Shown: positions 46,084 to 55,000, counted from the first letter of the stretch. The stretch: DNA of 64,000 nt from Aestuariivivens sediminicola (GCF_022662015.1 NZ_JAKMCM010000007.1:62001-126000); one strand, 5' to 3'. Numbers and translations: made by a program. The notes: generated by a model from the letters alone, not told the origin.

Positions 46084-47106
46084 ATGACAAATCCCTTAAT
46101 ACGTTTTTTCAGAACCAAAATTTATACAGCTATATTTTTGCTTATAATTATCATGTTAATTGGAGTTTTTGGTTACGTCATGATCTCCGGTTATTCCTGG
46201 GTGGATGCTTTTTACATGACAGTAATAACAATGACTACGGTTGGATTTGGTGAAGTCATTCCATTAGATGAAGAGGCAAAAATATTTACGATTTTTTTAA
46301 TCTTAGCAAGTGTAGTTATAGTAGGTTATGCCTTGTCTGTTATCACAGAGTATATTTTAAGTAAGAATAATATTGAAGAACTAAAACAAAAAAAGATGCA
46401 GAAAGAAATAGATGGATTCAGGAACCATGTTGTAGTTTGCGGTTATGGACGTAACGGAAAGCAAGCTGTAAAAAAACTAATGGCTCATAAAAGAGAATTC
46501 GTGGTTATCGAAAGAAACAGGGATCTGGAGGAACGATTACAGATGGATAATGTTCCCTATATCATCGGGAATGCTAATGAAGATGAGGTGTTAATCCGAG
46601 CTGGAATCGATAGGGCTTCAAATTTTATTTCGGCACTTCCCAATGATGCGGATAATTTATTCGTCGTGCTTTCGACCAGACAGATTAATAGAAACATAAA
46701 TATTATAAGTCGTGCCTCAAATGAATCTTCTTACGACAAACTTAAGTTTGCAGGTGCCAATAATGTTATTTTACCGGATAACATAGGTGGTAGTCATATG
46801 GCCTCTTTAGTTGTGGTTCCGGGCTTAATGGAGTTTATAGATAATCTTTCCATAGTAGGTAAAAATAATATCAATATTGAGGAAGTTGCAGTAGAGAAGT
46901 TATACTCCGGTAAATCGTCAAAAACGATTAAGGATTTAGATTTAAGAAGAAAAACCGGATGCACTGTAATTGGGTATAAAGATGAAAATGGAGAATATAT
47001 CGTGAATCCTGAAGCGGAGTTGGAATTGGCAATAAACTCAAAAATTATTGTATTGGGCCGACCAGAGCAGATCGAAGCCTTAAATTCTACCTATAATATA
47101 GACTAG
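46084..47106 (+). CDS. Two-helix potassium channel with TrkA-N (RCK) domain
   Basis: The 340-aa protein has two membrane helices (about 14-35 and 66-90) around a pore loop with selectivity filter 'TVGFGE' (52-57), then a cytoplasmic RCK domain with the dinucleotide-binding motif 'VVCGYGRNGKQAVKKL' (about 117-132) and a TrkA-C-like segment at about 245-335. This is the MthK/Kch architecture: a tetrameric K+ channel gated by ligand binding to the RCK ring. It lies 3 bp after the PspC gene. Confidence 0.93.
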   Translation: MTNPLIRFFRTKIYTAIFLLIIIMLIGVFGYVMISGYSWVDAFYMTVITMTTVGFGEVIPLDEEAKIFTIFLILASVVIVGYALSVITEYILSKNNIEELKQKKMQKEIDGFRNHVVVCGYGRNGKQAVKKLMAHKREFVVIERNRDLEERLQMDNVPYIIGNANEDEVLIRAGIDRASNFISALPNDADNLFVVLSTRQINRNINIISRASNESSYDKLKFAGANNVILPDNIGGSHMASLVVVPGLMEFIDNLSIVGKNNINIEEVAVEKLYSGKSSKTIKDLDLRRKTGCTVIGYKDENGEYIVNPEAELELAINSKIIVLGRPEQIEALNSTYNID

Positions 47107-47308
47107 TAGTACATTTAGATTGAGATCTCCCAACTCTTTTTTCATAGCAACATGACGTGGTTATTTTAGAGGACCAAATTTTTGTGATTCACGAGTTTGT
47201 CTATCTGAATTTCAAAAATATGAACTTGTATTACCGTTTTTTCACCCCTCTGATTCGTTTAAATGAATAATTTTTAGCATCTTGCCACTTTTTAAATTGA
47301 ATTATTTT

Positions 47309-49009
47309 ATGAAGAAATATCTATTTTCAACGTTAGCCTTTATACTCCCATTCATAACCAATGCTCAGGAAACAATAGAGAAAGGAATAGATCAACAAAT
47401 AGATGAAGCATTTAAACCTGTTTCGGACTTCTTCTCGAATGTGATCTTTTTTAAGATCGATAATACCCCTTTTGTATTAATCTTATTGGTATTTAGTGCG
47501 GCTCTGTTCACCGTGTATTTTAAGTTTCCTAATATCAGGCATTTTTGGACAGCGATAAATGTAGTAAGAGGGAAATATGAAGATATTGAAAAGCATGGTG
47601 CACAAATCCTGTATGGGGAAGATGGCATTGCCCAGGGTGTTGATCTCAATAAGGTGGATGATATTGAAGAGCATATTGAGAATATAGAAAGTATTCACAG
47701 TGATTTGGAGATCGACGGAGATATTAAGGAAACCATACGAGATGAAAGTTCACACGGGGAGGTCTCTCACTTTCAGGCATTGGCAACAGCAGTTTCCGGT
47801 ACTGTAGGAAATGGTAATATAGCAGGGGTAGCGTTGGCCATTGCTCTTGGTGGCCCGGGAGCGACTTTTTGGATGGTTATTTGTGGTCTTCTCGGCATGT
47901 CAACAAAATTTGTTGAATGTACCTTGGGTGTACATTATAGAGATGTTGGGAAAGATGGTACAGTATATGGCGGTCCCATGTATTATTTAACAAAAGGGTT
48001 AAAAGAAAAGGGATTTAAGACATTAGGTAAGATTGCCGCTGTATTATTTGCGATTTTTTGTATTGGTGGATCATTTGGAGGAGGCAATGCCGCTCAATCC
48101 AATCAGGCTACCATTGTAGTAAAAGAACTTCTTGGTCTGGAAAGTACAATGGCAGGTACCGTAATTGGTTTAATTATAGCTTTAGTGGTCGGAATTATTA
48201 TCATTGGAGGTATTAAGAGGATTGCATCTGTTACCGAAAAAATAGTACCTTTTATGGCGGTATTATATATCCTTTGCTGTCTATACATCATTTTTGGTAA
48301 CTTTAGTTTAATAGATGATGCCATCGGACTAATTGTAACAGAAGCTTTTAATCCAACAGCGATTGGTGTTGGTGGGTTTATCGGAGTCCTTTTGGTAGGT
48401 TTTAAAAGAGCTGCTTTTTCCAATGAGGCCGGAGCCGGATCAGCTTCTATAGCGCACTCTGCAGTAAAAACGAAATATTCTGCATCCGAAGGATTAGTGG
48501 CTTTATTGGAGCCTTTTATAGATACTGTCGTTATATGTACCATGACTGCTTTAGTAATCATTATTTTCAATTTTGGAGGATTCTTCCAATACGGTGGCGA
48601 TGGTCAGGGTGCAGTACTTATTGAAGGAATTCCTTATGAAGGCGCGGGTATAACAGCCAAAGCATTTGCCGAATATATCCCGTTTTCCGATGTCTTCTTA
48701 ACAGTGGCAGTGTTCTTATTTGCAATTTCAACTATGATTTCCTGGAGTTATTATGGATTACAGTCTTGGAAATTCCTTTTTGGAAGAGGTAAACGTGCAG
48801 ATTTGACTTATAAAATTTTATTTCTAACTTTTGTGGTCATCGGAGCTGCAGCGAGTATGAAATCTATTTGGGACTTCTCTGACGCCATGATATTTGCGAT
48901 GGTATTCCCTAACATGGTTGGTTTGTACTTGTTAATGCCGGTAGTTAAAAAACAATTGAAGCGTTACGTTGACGCTATAAAAATGAAACAGGATGCCATA
49001 AGCGGGTAA
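47309..49009 (+). CDS. Sodium/alanine (glycine) symporter, AgcS family, with an acidic insertion
   Basis: The 566-aa transporter begins at the ATG at 47309; the reading frame upstream has no family content. It starts with a signal-like hydrophobic segment (LFSTLAFILPFITNA), then the AgcS core: 'GEVSHFQALATAVSGTVGNG' and 'NIAGVALAIALGGPGATFWM', and 'AAFSNEAGAGSASIAHSA'. About eight to ten helices follow. Between 'FWTAINVVRGKYE' and 'GEVSHFQ' (about residues 91-150) is an extra acidic segment of about 55 residues that standard AgcS proteins of about 450 residues lack. Predicted role: Na+-coupled uptake of small neutral amino acids. Confidence 0.9.
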   Translation: MKKYLFSTLAFILPFITNAQETIEKGIDQQIDEAFKPVSDFFSNVIFFKIDNTPFVLILLVFSAALFTVYFKFPNIRHFWTAINVVRGKYEDIEKHGAQILYGEDGIAQGVDLNKVDDIEEHIENIESIHSDLEIDGDIKETIRDESSHGEVSHFQALATAVSGTVGNGNIAGVALAIALGGPGATFWMVICGLLGMSTKFVECTLGVHYRDVGKDGTVYGGPMYYLTKGLKEKGFKTLGKIAAVLFAIFCIGGSFGGGNAAQSNQATIVVKELLGLESTMAGTVIGLIIALVVGIIIIGGIKRIASVTEKIVPFMAVLYILCCLYIIFGNFSLIDDAIGLIVTEAFNPTAIGVGGFIGVLLVGFKRAAFSNEAGAGSASIAHSAVKTKYSASEGLVALLEPFIDTVVICTMTALVIIIFNFGGFFQYGGDGQGAVLIEGIPYEGAGITAKAFAEYIPFSDVFLTVAVFLFAISTMISWSYYGLQSWKFLFGRGKRADLTYKILFLTFVVIGAAASMKSIWDFSDAMIFAMVFPNMVGLYLLMPVVKKQLKRYVDAIKMKQDAISG

Positions 49010-49017
49010 CCATCAGA

Positions 49018-49908
49018 ATGATTAATTTAAAATCCCATTTCATTTTGACAAAACAGGAACGAAATGGGATTTTTTTATTGGCATTTATTATAATAGCGAT
49101 TCAGTTCGGATATTACTTTCTCGATTTTTCTTCTGACCCCATACCTTTTAATAAACGAGATTACGAACTATATTCTCGTGAAATAGATTCACTAAAACAA
49201 ATTGAAATTGAACTGCGTAAAAAGAAACTATATCCATTCAATCCAAATTACATAGATGATTTTAAGGGATGTTTCCTTGGAATGAGCAATGAAGAAATAG
49301 ATCGATTATTGGCGTTTAGGAAAGAAGATCAATGGATTTCATCCGTTGAACAGTTTCAGCAGGTCACAAAAATATCAGATTCTTTATTAGGCACCTTGGC
49401 ACCATATTTTAAATTTCCAGATTGGATAACAAATCAAAAGGGATCCACTATAAATACAAATAGCAACCCGTACCTAATAAAAAAAGAAGAAAAAATTGAC
49501 TTGAATAAGGCAACAGCCGAACAATTACAAAGCATAAAAGGTATTGGTAAGGTGCTCTCTGAAAGAATAATTAAATACAGAAATAGATTTCCTGACGGAT
49601 TTATGGATTTAGTGGAGTTAAATGATGTTTATGGGCTATCTTCTGAAGTTATTGAAAGTATAAGGCGAAAATTTACAGTTACGCCTTCTCAGTCAATTGA
49701 AAAAGTCGATTTAAATAAGGCTACGCTGACCCAACTCGTTAAAATCCGGCATATCAGTTACGATTTGGCCTTTTCCATTCTAGAAGAACGTACTTTAAGA
49801 GATGGATTTAATACTTTGGACGAGTTAATAAAAGTTAGAGGCTTTCCGATTAATAAATTAGAGATAATTAAATTATATTTGTCGCTCGAAAATATTAAAG
49901 CCGAGTAG
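49018..49908 (+). CDS. ComEA-like helix-hairpin-helix protein, membrane anchored
   Basis: The 296-aa protein has one N-terminal membrane helix (about 17-36) and at least two, probably three, helix-hairpin-helix units: 'IDLNKATAEQLQSIKGIGKV', 'VDLNKATLTQLVKIRHISYD' and a more divergent one around residues 70-100 ('FKGCFLGMSNEEIDRLLAFR'). HhH motifs bind DNA backbone non-specifically; ComEA uses them in DNA uptake, but a role here is unproven. It lies 8 bp after the symporter and 1 bp before the acyl-CoA dehydrogenase gene. Confidence 0.85.
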   Translation: MINLKSHFILTKQERNGIFLLAFIIIAIQFGYYFLDFSSDPIPFNKRDYELYSREIDSLKQIEIELRKKKLYPFNPNYIDDFKGCFLGMSNEEIDRLLAFRKEDQWISSVEQFQQVTKISDSLLGTLAPYFKFPDWITNQKGSTINTNSNPYLIKKEEKIDLNKATAEQLQSIKGIGKVLSERIIKYRNRFPDGFMDLVELNDVYGLSSEVIESIRRKFTVTPSQSIEKVDLNKATLTQLVKIRHISYDLAFSILEERTLRDGFNTLDELIKVRGFPINKLEIIKLYLSLENIKAE

Positions 49909-49909
49909 T

Positions 49910-51067
49910 ATGTACTTCACCGAAGAGCATAAACTTTTTAGAAAAAGTCTACAGGATTTTTTAAAAAAGGAAGTTGTTCCGCATATTGAAACCTGGGAGA
50001 AAACCGGAACCATAGACCGATTTATATGGAAAAAATTTGGTGATATGGGATATTTTGGAATTAACTACCCAGTGAAATACGGTGGTTTAAATTTGGATTT
50101 GTTCTACACTGTTATCCTTCTTGAAGAACTTCAGAAAATAAATTCGGGTGGCTTTGCAGCAGCGATTTGGGCCCATGCCTATTTGGCAATGACACATCTC
50201 AATGCCGAGGGAAGTGAAAACGTAAAACAAGATTATTTAAGAGCGAGTATTACTGGAGATAAAATTGGATGCTTATGCGTAACTGAACCGTTTGGTGGCA
50301 GTGATGTGGCAGGAATGCGAACCACTGCGATAAAAGATGGGGATTATTTTGTCATTAATGGCTCTAAGACTTTCATCACCAACGGTTACTACAGTGATTA
50401 TTTGATTGTGGCTGCTAAAACCAGTCCAGAATTAGGTAATAAAGGGATGAGTATCTTTGTGGTTGACCGGGATGCTGAAGGTGTTTCAGCAACAAAATTA
50501 GATAAATTAGGATGGCGTGCCTCTGATACAGGGGAGATAGCATTTGATAATGTTAAGGTTCCGATGGCTAATTTGTTGGGAGAAAAGGGTAAAGGATTTG
50601 GGTATATCGTTCAGCACTTTGCATTGGAGCGATTGGTTATGGGGATTAATGCGCATGCTCGTGCTGAATATGCCATGGACTATGCATTAAAGTTTATGTC
50701 GGAGCGACAGGCATTTGGTAAAACGATAGACCAATTCCAGGCTTTACGGCATAAAGCTGTTGACTTGATTGCAGATATAGAATTGTGTAAAACCTATAAT
50801 TACAAGGTGGCCGAACGATTGAATCATGGTGAATATGTTGTAAAAGAAGCCACCATATCAAAATTGAAATCGACCAAAATGGCCGATGAGGTTATTTATG
50901 AGTGCTTACAGTTTTTAGGAGGTTATGGTTATATGGAGGAATATCCATTAGCAAGATTATTAAGGGATAGCAGATTAGGGCCGATTGGAGGAGGAACATC
51001 TGAGATATTAAGAGAGATCCTTGCCAAAATATGTATTGATAAGAAGGAGTATAAACCGGCAACTTGA
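49910..51067 (+). CDS. Acyl-CoA dehydrogenase
   Basis: The 385-aa flavoprotein oxidises an acyl-CoA at the alpha-beta position. Family signatures are 'CLCVTEPFGGSDVAGMRTTA', 'VINGSKTFITNGYYSDYLIV', 'ERQAFGKTIDQFQALRHKAV' and 'QFLGGYGYMEEYPLARLLRD'. At the usual MCAD catalytic-Glu position the sequence is 'IGGGTSEI', with no Glu. Instead Glu240 in 'HFALERLVMG' matches the isovaleryl-CoA dehydrogenase-type catalytic base. A branched-chain or long-chain substrate is therefore more likely than a medium-chain one, which is inference. Confidence 0.92.
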   Translation: MYFTEEHKLFRKSLQDFLKKEVVPHIETWEKTGTIDRFIWKKFGDMGYFGINYPVKYGGLNLDLFYTVILLEELQKINSGGFAAAIWAHAYLAMTHLNAEGSENVKQDYLRASITGDKIGCLCVTEPFGGSDVAGMRTTAIKDGDYFVINGSKTFITNGYYSDYLIVAAKTSPELGNKGMSIFVVDRDAEGVSATKLDKLGWRASDTGEIAFDNVKVPMANLLGEKGKGFGYIVQHFALERLVMGINAHARAEYAMDYALKFMSERQAFGKTIDQFQALRHKAVDLIADIELCKTYNYKVAERLNHGEYVVKEATISKLKSTKMADEVIYECLQFLGGYGYMEEYPLARLLRDSRLGPIGGGTSEILREILAKICIDKKEYKPAT

Positions 51068-51128
51068 ATTTTATCAGCCCTATAGTCTAACCCCATTGTA
51101 GAAATAAAATAATTATCAAGATTTTAAT

Positions 51129-51157
51129 TTGTCATTGTGATTAATTAATTATATTTG
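51129..51157 (+). promoter_or_regulatory. rpsU promoter
   Basis: TATATTTG (51150-51157) with TTG (51129-51131) 18 bp upstream, close to the ideal Bacteroidota spacing. Confidence 0.75.
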
Positions 51158-51176
51158 CACCCACAAATTCTAAAAG

Positions 51177-51184
51177 AAAGGAGG
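51177..51184 (+). promoter_or_regulatory. Strong Shine-Dalgarno sequence of rpsU
   Basis: AAAGGAGG, ten bases before the ATG, complementary to the 16S anti-SD. Bacteroidota genes rarely have such a site because bS21, with bS18 and bS6, covers the anti-SD in the ribosome. rpsU itself is the known exception: ribosomes lacking bS21 can use the SD, giving feedback on bS21 supply. Confidence 0.9.
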
Positions 51185-51194
51185 TTAAAGCATT

Positions 51195-51389
51195 ATGTTA
51201 ATAATACCTATTAAGGAAGGAGAAAATATAGATCGCGCGTTAAAACGTTTCAAGCGAAAATTTGACAGGACAGGTGTTAAGCGTCAATTGCAACAGCGAA
51301 AGCAATTTACAAAACCTTCAGTAGAACGTAGAGCACAGATTCAAAAAGCACAACATATTCAAAGGCTAAGAGATGCCGAGGAAATTTAA
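51195..51389 (+). CDS. rpsU: 30S ribosomal protein bS21
   Basis: The 64-aa very basic protein matches bS21: 'LIIPIKEGENIDRALKRFKR' followed by 'FDRTGVKRQLQQRKQFTKPS' and a basic tail. In Bacteroidota it lies near the 16S 3' end and contributes to hiding the anti-Shine-Dalgarno sequence. It is preceded by a strong SD and followed by its own terminator, so it is a single-gene unit with a dedicated promoter. Confidence 0.97.
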   Translation: MLIIPIKEGENIDRALKRFKRKFDRTGVKRQLQQRKQFTKPSVERRAQIQKAQHIQRLRDAEEI

Positions 51390-51409
51390 GATGCTGAATT
51401 GAAAAATAT

Positions 51410-51440
51410 AATCCCGCCATAGTGCGGGATTTTTTTTTTG
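51410..51440 (+). terminator. Intrinsic terminator of rpsU
   Basis: AATCCCGC/GCGGGATT, an 8-bp stem with a six-base loop, followed by a run of T. Confidence 0.92.
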
Positions 51441-51522
51441 CTAATGTTTACGCCATTTAATTAATTAGTTTTTAACAGTTGTTTTTTCTAATTTTAAACG
51501 TCAAACAAAGAACTTACACCCA

Positions 51523-52416
51523 TTGAATGCTTTAAAGGCTTTTACTGATTATTTGATTCTAGAAAAGAATTATTCTGCTTTAACTGTAAAAGCATATACA
51601 AGTGATTTAGCTGGTTTTTCAGAATTTTTGAGAGATGAATATAATTCCGAAGAAGTTTGTAATACGAATTATTCAGAAATAAGGAGTTGGATAGTTTACT
51701 TGGTTGAACAACATATTTCTAACAGGAGTATTAACAGAAAAATTTCTTCCCTAAATTCTTATTTTAAATTTCTCCTAAAAGTAGGAGCGATTGAATCGAA
51801 TCCTTTATCGAAGCACAGAGCATTGAAAACCAATAAAAAGGTTCAGGTACCATTCTCAAAAATGGAAATAGATAAGGTTTTGGATGAGTTTGTTTTTGAT
51901 GAAAGCTTTGAGGGCATAAGAGATAAATTGATTATAGAGTTATTTTACTCCACTGGTATCAGAAGAATTGAACTTGTTAATCTCAGATTGAATAATATAA
52001 ACTTACAAAGCAAAACTTTAAAGGTTATTGGAAAAAGAAATAAAGAGCGTATTCTACCGTTATTAGATTGTACCTTAGAAACTATAAACAGGTATTTGGA
52101 ATGCCGAAATAATATGGAAGATAAAATGGACAAAGAGCATTTATTTTTGACCAGAAAAGGGGTTAAAATTAATGAAACACTTGTTTACAGAATAATAAAT
52201 AATTATTTTAGTAAGGCATCTTCAAAAGTAAAAAAGAGTCCTCACATATTGCGCCACTCTTTTGCAACCCATTTATTAAACCAAGGTGCAGATTTAAATG
52301 CTGTTAAAGAACTTCTTGGACATTCAAGTTTAGCTGCTACTCAAGTGTACACACATAATAGTATTTCAGAGTTAAAAAAAGTACATGTTAAAGCACATCC
52401 AAGAAGTAAAAAATAG
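51523..52416 (+). CDS. xerC: Tyrosine recombinase XerC/D family
   Basis: The 297-aa recombinase has the N-terminal core-binding domain (about 1-90) and the catalytic domain with residues Arg147 ('STGIRRIELVNL'), Lys171, His241 and Arg244 ('HILRHSFATHLL'), His267 ('LLGHSSLAATQVYTH') and nucleophile Tyr276. Full length and complete active site fit the chromosome-dimer-resolving Xer enzymes rather than a mobile integrase. Its constant place between rpsU and hpf also supports this. The start is a TTG at 51523; no in-frame ATG lies at a sensible place. XerC versus XerD cannot be told from sequence alone. Confidence 0.9.
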   Translation: MNALKAFTDYLILEKNYSALTVKAYTSDLAGFSEFLRDEYNSEEVCNTNYSEIRSWIVYLVEQHISNRSINRKISSLNSYFKFLLKVGAIESNPLSKHRALKTNKKVQVPFSKMEIDKVLDEFVFDESFEGIRDKLIIELFYSTGIRRIELVNLRLNNINLQSKTLKVIGKRNKERILPLLDCTLETINRYLECRNNMEDKMDKEHLFLTRKGVKINETLVYRIINNYFSKASSKVKKSPHILRHSFATHLLNQGADLNAVKELLGHSSLAATQVYTHNSISELKKVHVKAHPRSKK

Positions 52417-52450
52417 CAATAAAGCAGTGTCTAACCTAAAAAGTATAACT

Positions 52451-52753
52451 ATGAAAGTAAACACCCAGTCGGTAAATTTTAATGCAGACAAAAAGTTGTT
52501 GGCGTTTATCCAGAAACGAATGGATAAGTTGGAATTGTTTTATGACAAAGTGATACAATCTGACGTCTATTTAAAGGTTGAAAATACAAGTGATAAAGAG
52601 AATAAGATATTTGAAGCCCGAGTGAGTGTTCCAGGGGATAGTTTGGTGGTTAAAAAACAATGTAAATCGTTTGAAGAAGGCGCTGATATGGCCGTATCAT
52701 CACTGGAGCGGCAGCTCATAAAGAGAAAAGAAAAACTGAGAGCACATTCATAA
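52451..52753 (+). CDS. hpf: Ribosome hibernation-promoting factor (short form)
   Basis: The 100-aa HPF/RaiA-type protein starts at the ATG at 52451 (MKVNTQSVNFNADKKLL); the reading frame further upstream overlaps xerC and is not part of the family. The fold is visible as strand 'KVNTQSVNFNADK', helix 'LLAFIQKRMDKLELFYDKV', and strands 'DVYLKVENTSDKENKIFEAR', then 'FEEGADMAVSSLERQL'. It binds the 30S decoding centre in slow growth. No C-terminal dimerisation domain is present, so it is a short form. Confidence 0.93.
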   Translation: MKVNTQSVNFNADKKLLAFIQKRMDKLELFYDKVIQSDVYLKVENTSDKENKIFEARVSVPGDSLVVKKQCKSFEEGADMAVSSLERQLIKRKEKLRAHS

Positions 52754-52774
52754 CAAAATTTTCGAAAAAATGTT

Positions 52775-52803
52775 TTGAATAAGAAAATAAATATATACAT
52801 TTG
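52775..52803 (+). promoter_or_regulatory. Promoter of the tRNA-tuf operon
   Basis: TTG (52775-52777), 18 bp, TACATTTG (52796-52803): a near-perfect Bacteroidota promoter about 50 bp before the first tRNA. A weak 6-bp hairpin with a T-run (52806-52832) lies at and just after the predicted start site. Confidence 0.8.
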
Positions 52804-52853
52804 CAGTCCGTTAGAAATGACGGGCTTTTTTTATGATTAAAAAGTAATGAAAA

Positions 52854-52930
52854 GCCTCCATAGCTCAGCTGGCTAGAGCAGCTGATTTGTAATCAGCAGG
52901 TCGTGGGTTCGAGTCCCTCTGGAGGCTCCA
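52854..52930 (+). tRNA. tRNA-Thr (anticodon TGT)
   Basis: Acceptor stem GCCTCCA/TGGAGGC, anticodon loop TTTGTAA with TGT, T-loop TTCGAGT, discriminator T, and CCA encoded in the gene (52928-52930). Confidence 0.96.
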
Positions 52931-52954
52931 TAAGTTCTTATAACATAATAGTTT

Positions 52955-53036
52955 GGGGAGATACTCAAGCGGCCAACGAGGACAGACTGTAAATCTGTTG
53001 ACTATGTCTTCGCAGGTTCGAATCCTGCTCTCCCCA
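52955..53036 (+). tRNA. tRNA-Tyr (anticodon GTA)
   Basis: Acceptor GGGGAGA/TCTCCCC, anticodon GTA in ACTGTAAAT, a long variable arm as usual for bacterial Tyr, discriminator A; CCA is not encoded. Confidence 0.96.
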
Positions 53037-53156
53037 CATGAAAATTTCGACTTAGATTTTTGTATAAGTTAAATGCGATAAATTTGAGGCTGGAAATTTA
53101 AATTTCGGGGATACCCGAGAGGGATTCATTTACAAAATGTGAAATCCTAAAAATTT

Positions 53157-53229
53157 GCGGGAGTAGCTCAGTTGGTAGAGCGTCAGCCTTCCAAGCTGAA
53201 TGTCGCCGGTTCGAACCCGGTCTCCCGCT
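53157..53229 (+). tRNA. tRNA-Gly (anticodon TCC)
   Basis: Acceptor GCGGGAG/CTCCCGC, anticodon TCC in CTTCCAA, T-loop TTCGAAC, discriminator T; CCA is not encoded. Confidence 0.96.
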
Positions 53230-53427
53230 CGAAGCGTTTATTTTAAAAGCAAGGCGTTGTTGTTATTCTTGTTTTAAATAAATGACGGACTGTGATACGA
53301 AGGATATGCTTTGGGAAGTTGTGGTAAACCCGGTCCCTGGCTCTTATGTAAACGAGTTGCTTAAGCGAGTATTGCCATAACAGACGACTAGGATTCTAGT
53401 CATTACGTTGGGTTTCGTAAACAATAT

Positions 53428-53499
53428 GCCGGTGTAGCTCAGGGGTAGAGCGTTTCCTTGGTAAGGAAGAGGTCACGGGTTCAAATCCCGTCATTGGCT
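53428..53499 (+). tRNA. tRNA-Thr (anticodon GGT)
   Basis: Acceptor GCCGGTG/CATTGGC with two G-T pairs, anticodon GGT in TTGGTAA, T-loop TTCAAAT, discriminator T; CCA is not encoded. The 198 bp before it hold a GACTAG/CTAGTC hairpin but no gene. Confidence 0.95.
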
Positions 53500-53557
53500 C
53501 AAAATATAAATAAAGGACACTAATATTATTATATAACTAAGATTAAAATTTTTTAAC

Positions 53558-54745
53558 ATGGCAAAAGGAACTTTCGATCGTTCAAAACCGCATTTAAATA
53601 TAGGTACTATTGGACACGTAGATCACGGTAAAACAACATTAACTGCCGCTATTACAAAAGTATTAGCAGATGCAGGGTTATCAGAAGCAAAATCTTTTGA
53701 TCAAATTGACAATGCTCCAGAAGAGAAAGAAAGAGGTATTACTATCAACACGTCTCACGTTGAGTATCAAACTGCTAATCGTCACTATGCTCACGTAGAT
53801 TGTCCAGGACACGCGGATTACGTAAAGAACATGGTAACTGGTGCTGCCCAAATGGATGGTGCTATTTTGGTAGTTGCCGCTACTGATGGACCTATGCCAC
53901 AAACACGTGAACACATCTTGTTAGGACGTCAGGTTGGTATTCCACGAATCGTTGTTTTTCTGAACAAAGTTGATATGGTTGATGATGAGGAGCTTTTAGA
54001 GCTTGTAGATATGGAAGTTAGAGATTTGTTGAACTTCTACGAGTACGACGGTGACAATGGTCCAGTTATTTCAGGTTCTGCCTTAGGAGCTCTTAATGGT
54101 GAGCAAAAGTGGGTAGACACTGTAATGGAATTAATGGAAGCTTGTGACACTTGGATTGAGGAGCCTGAGCGTGATATGGACAAGCCATTCTTAATGCCGA
54201 TTGAAGATGTATTCTCTATTACTGGACGTGGTACGGTTGCCACTGGTAGAATTGAAACTGGTATTGCTAAAACTGGTGATCCTGTTGAGATTATCGGTAT
54301 GGGAGCTGAGAAATTAACCTCTACGATTACAGGTATTGAAATGTTCCGTCAGATTTTAGACAGAGGAGAAGCAGGTGATAATGCAGGTATCTTATTAAGA
54401 GGTATTGAGAAAACTCAAATTTCAAGAGGAATGGTTATTACCAAACCTGGTTCTGTAACCCCTCATAAGCACTTTAAAGCGGAAGTTTATATCTTGAAAA
54501 AAGAAGAAGGTGGTCGTCATACGCCATTCCACAATAACTACCGTCCTCAGTTTTATGTACGTACAACTGACGTAACAGGAAATATTTCTTTACCAAGTGG
54601 TGTTGAAATGGTTATGCCAGGTGATAACCTTACGATTACTGTAGATTTGATTCAGCCAATTGCATTGAATGTTGGTCTACGTTTTGCTATCCGTGAGGGA
54701 GGTAGAACTGTTGGTGCTGGTCAGGTAACTGAAATTTTAGATTAA
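53558..54745 (+). CDS. tuf: Elongation factor Tu
   Basis: The 395-aa GTPase delivers aminoacyl-tRNA to the ribosome. G-domain motifs are '[10 protein letters not shown]', '[12 protein letters not shown]' and 'NKVDMVDD'; '[13 protein letters not shown]' is switch I. Domains 2 and 3 follow with normal length. It is embedded between tRNA genes, an arrangement found in many bacteria. Codon use is strongly biased, as expected for one of the most abundant proteins. Confidence 0.98.
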   Translation: MAKGTFDRSKPHLNIGTIGHVDHGKTTLTAAITKVLADAGLSEAKSFDQIDNAPEEKERGITINTSHVEYQTANRHYAHVDCPGHADYVKNMVTGAAQMDGAILVVAATDGPMPQTREHILLGRQVGIPRIVVFLNKVDMVDDEELLELVDMEVRDLLNFYEYDGDNGPVISGSALGALNGEQKWVDTVMELMEACDTWIEEPERDMDKPFLMPIEDVFSITGRGTVATGRIETGIAKTGDPVEIIGMGAEKLTSTITGIEMFRQILDRGEAGDNAGILLRGIEKTQISRGMVITKPGSVTPHKHFKAEVYILKKEEGGRHTPFHNNYRPQFYVRTTDVTGNISLPSGVEMVMPGDNLTITVDLIQPIALNVGLRFAIREGGRTVGAGQVTEILD

Positions 54746-54772
54746 ACATTAAGTTTAATTGTTACATAAATC

Positions 54773-54804
54773 AAGGTATCACGCTAAATGCGTGATGCCT
54801 TTTG
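54773..54804 (+). terminator. Intrinsic terminator after tuf
   Basis: AAGGTATCACGC/GCGTGATGCCTT, a 12-bp stem with one G-T pair and a five-base loop, then TTTTG. The short T-run suggests incomplete termination, compatible with read-through to tRNA-Trp and secE. Confidence 0.7.
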
Positions 54805-54922
54805 ACTTATAATTAAGGGTTTACCTTCCTTAATTAATAAGGTGTTGAAAAAAGGTAAATAGGAAACTGATTTTGTGGAAACAAACAATTGTTATAATTG
54901 TCTCTGTGAAATCATTATGGTA

Positions 54923-54938
54923 TCTCGAGTACTCGAGA
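54923..54938. repeat. Perfect 16-bp palindrome before tRNA-Trp
   Basis: TCTCGAGTACTCGAGA equals its own reverse complement and is flanked by GGT and ACC that can extend the stem. It lies about 60 bp upstream of tRNA-Trp in the 255 bp between tuf and that tRNA. It could be a protein-binding site or an RNA processing hairpin; role unknown. Confidence 0.6.
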
Positions 54939-55000
54939 CGGAACCACAGGAATTAATTGAGAAGAGCTAGAAGTCTATTTTAAAAGTACTCTTTTCATTT

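Noticed and set aside
51523-52416. The tyrosine recombinase as part of an integrated element
   Set aside because: It has no neighbouring mobile-element genes or att repeats, its length and active site are those of Xer enzymes, and it sits in a conserved rpsU-xerC-hpf context.
52806-52832. A terminator-like hairpin right behind the tRNA-tuf promoter
   Set aside because: The stem is only 6 bp with a G-U pair, and its first arm overlaps the predicted transcript start, so the RNA hairpin would be incomplete. It could still be a weak 3' end for hpf.
53230-53427. A possible extra or degenerate tRNA between tRNA-Gly and tRNA-Thr
   Set aside because: No acceptor stem or T-arm consensus can be formed; only a GACTAG/CTAGTC hairpin is visible.
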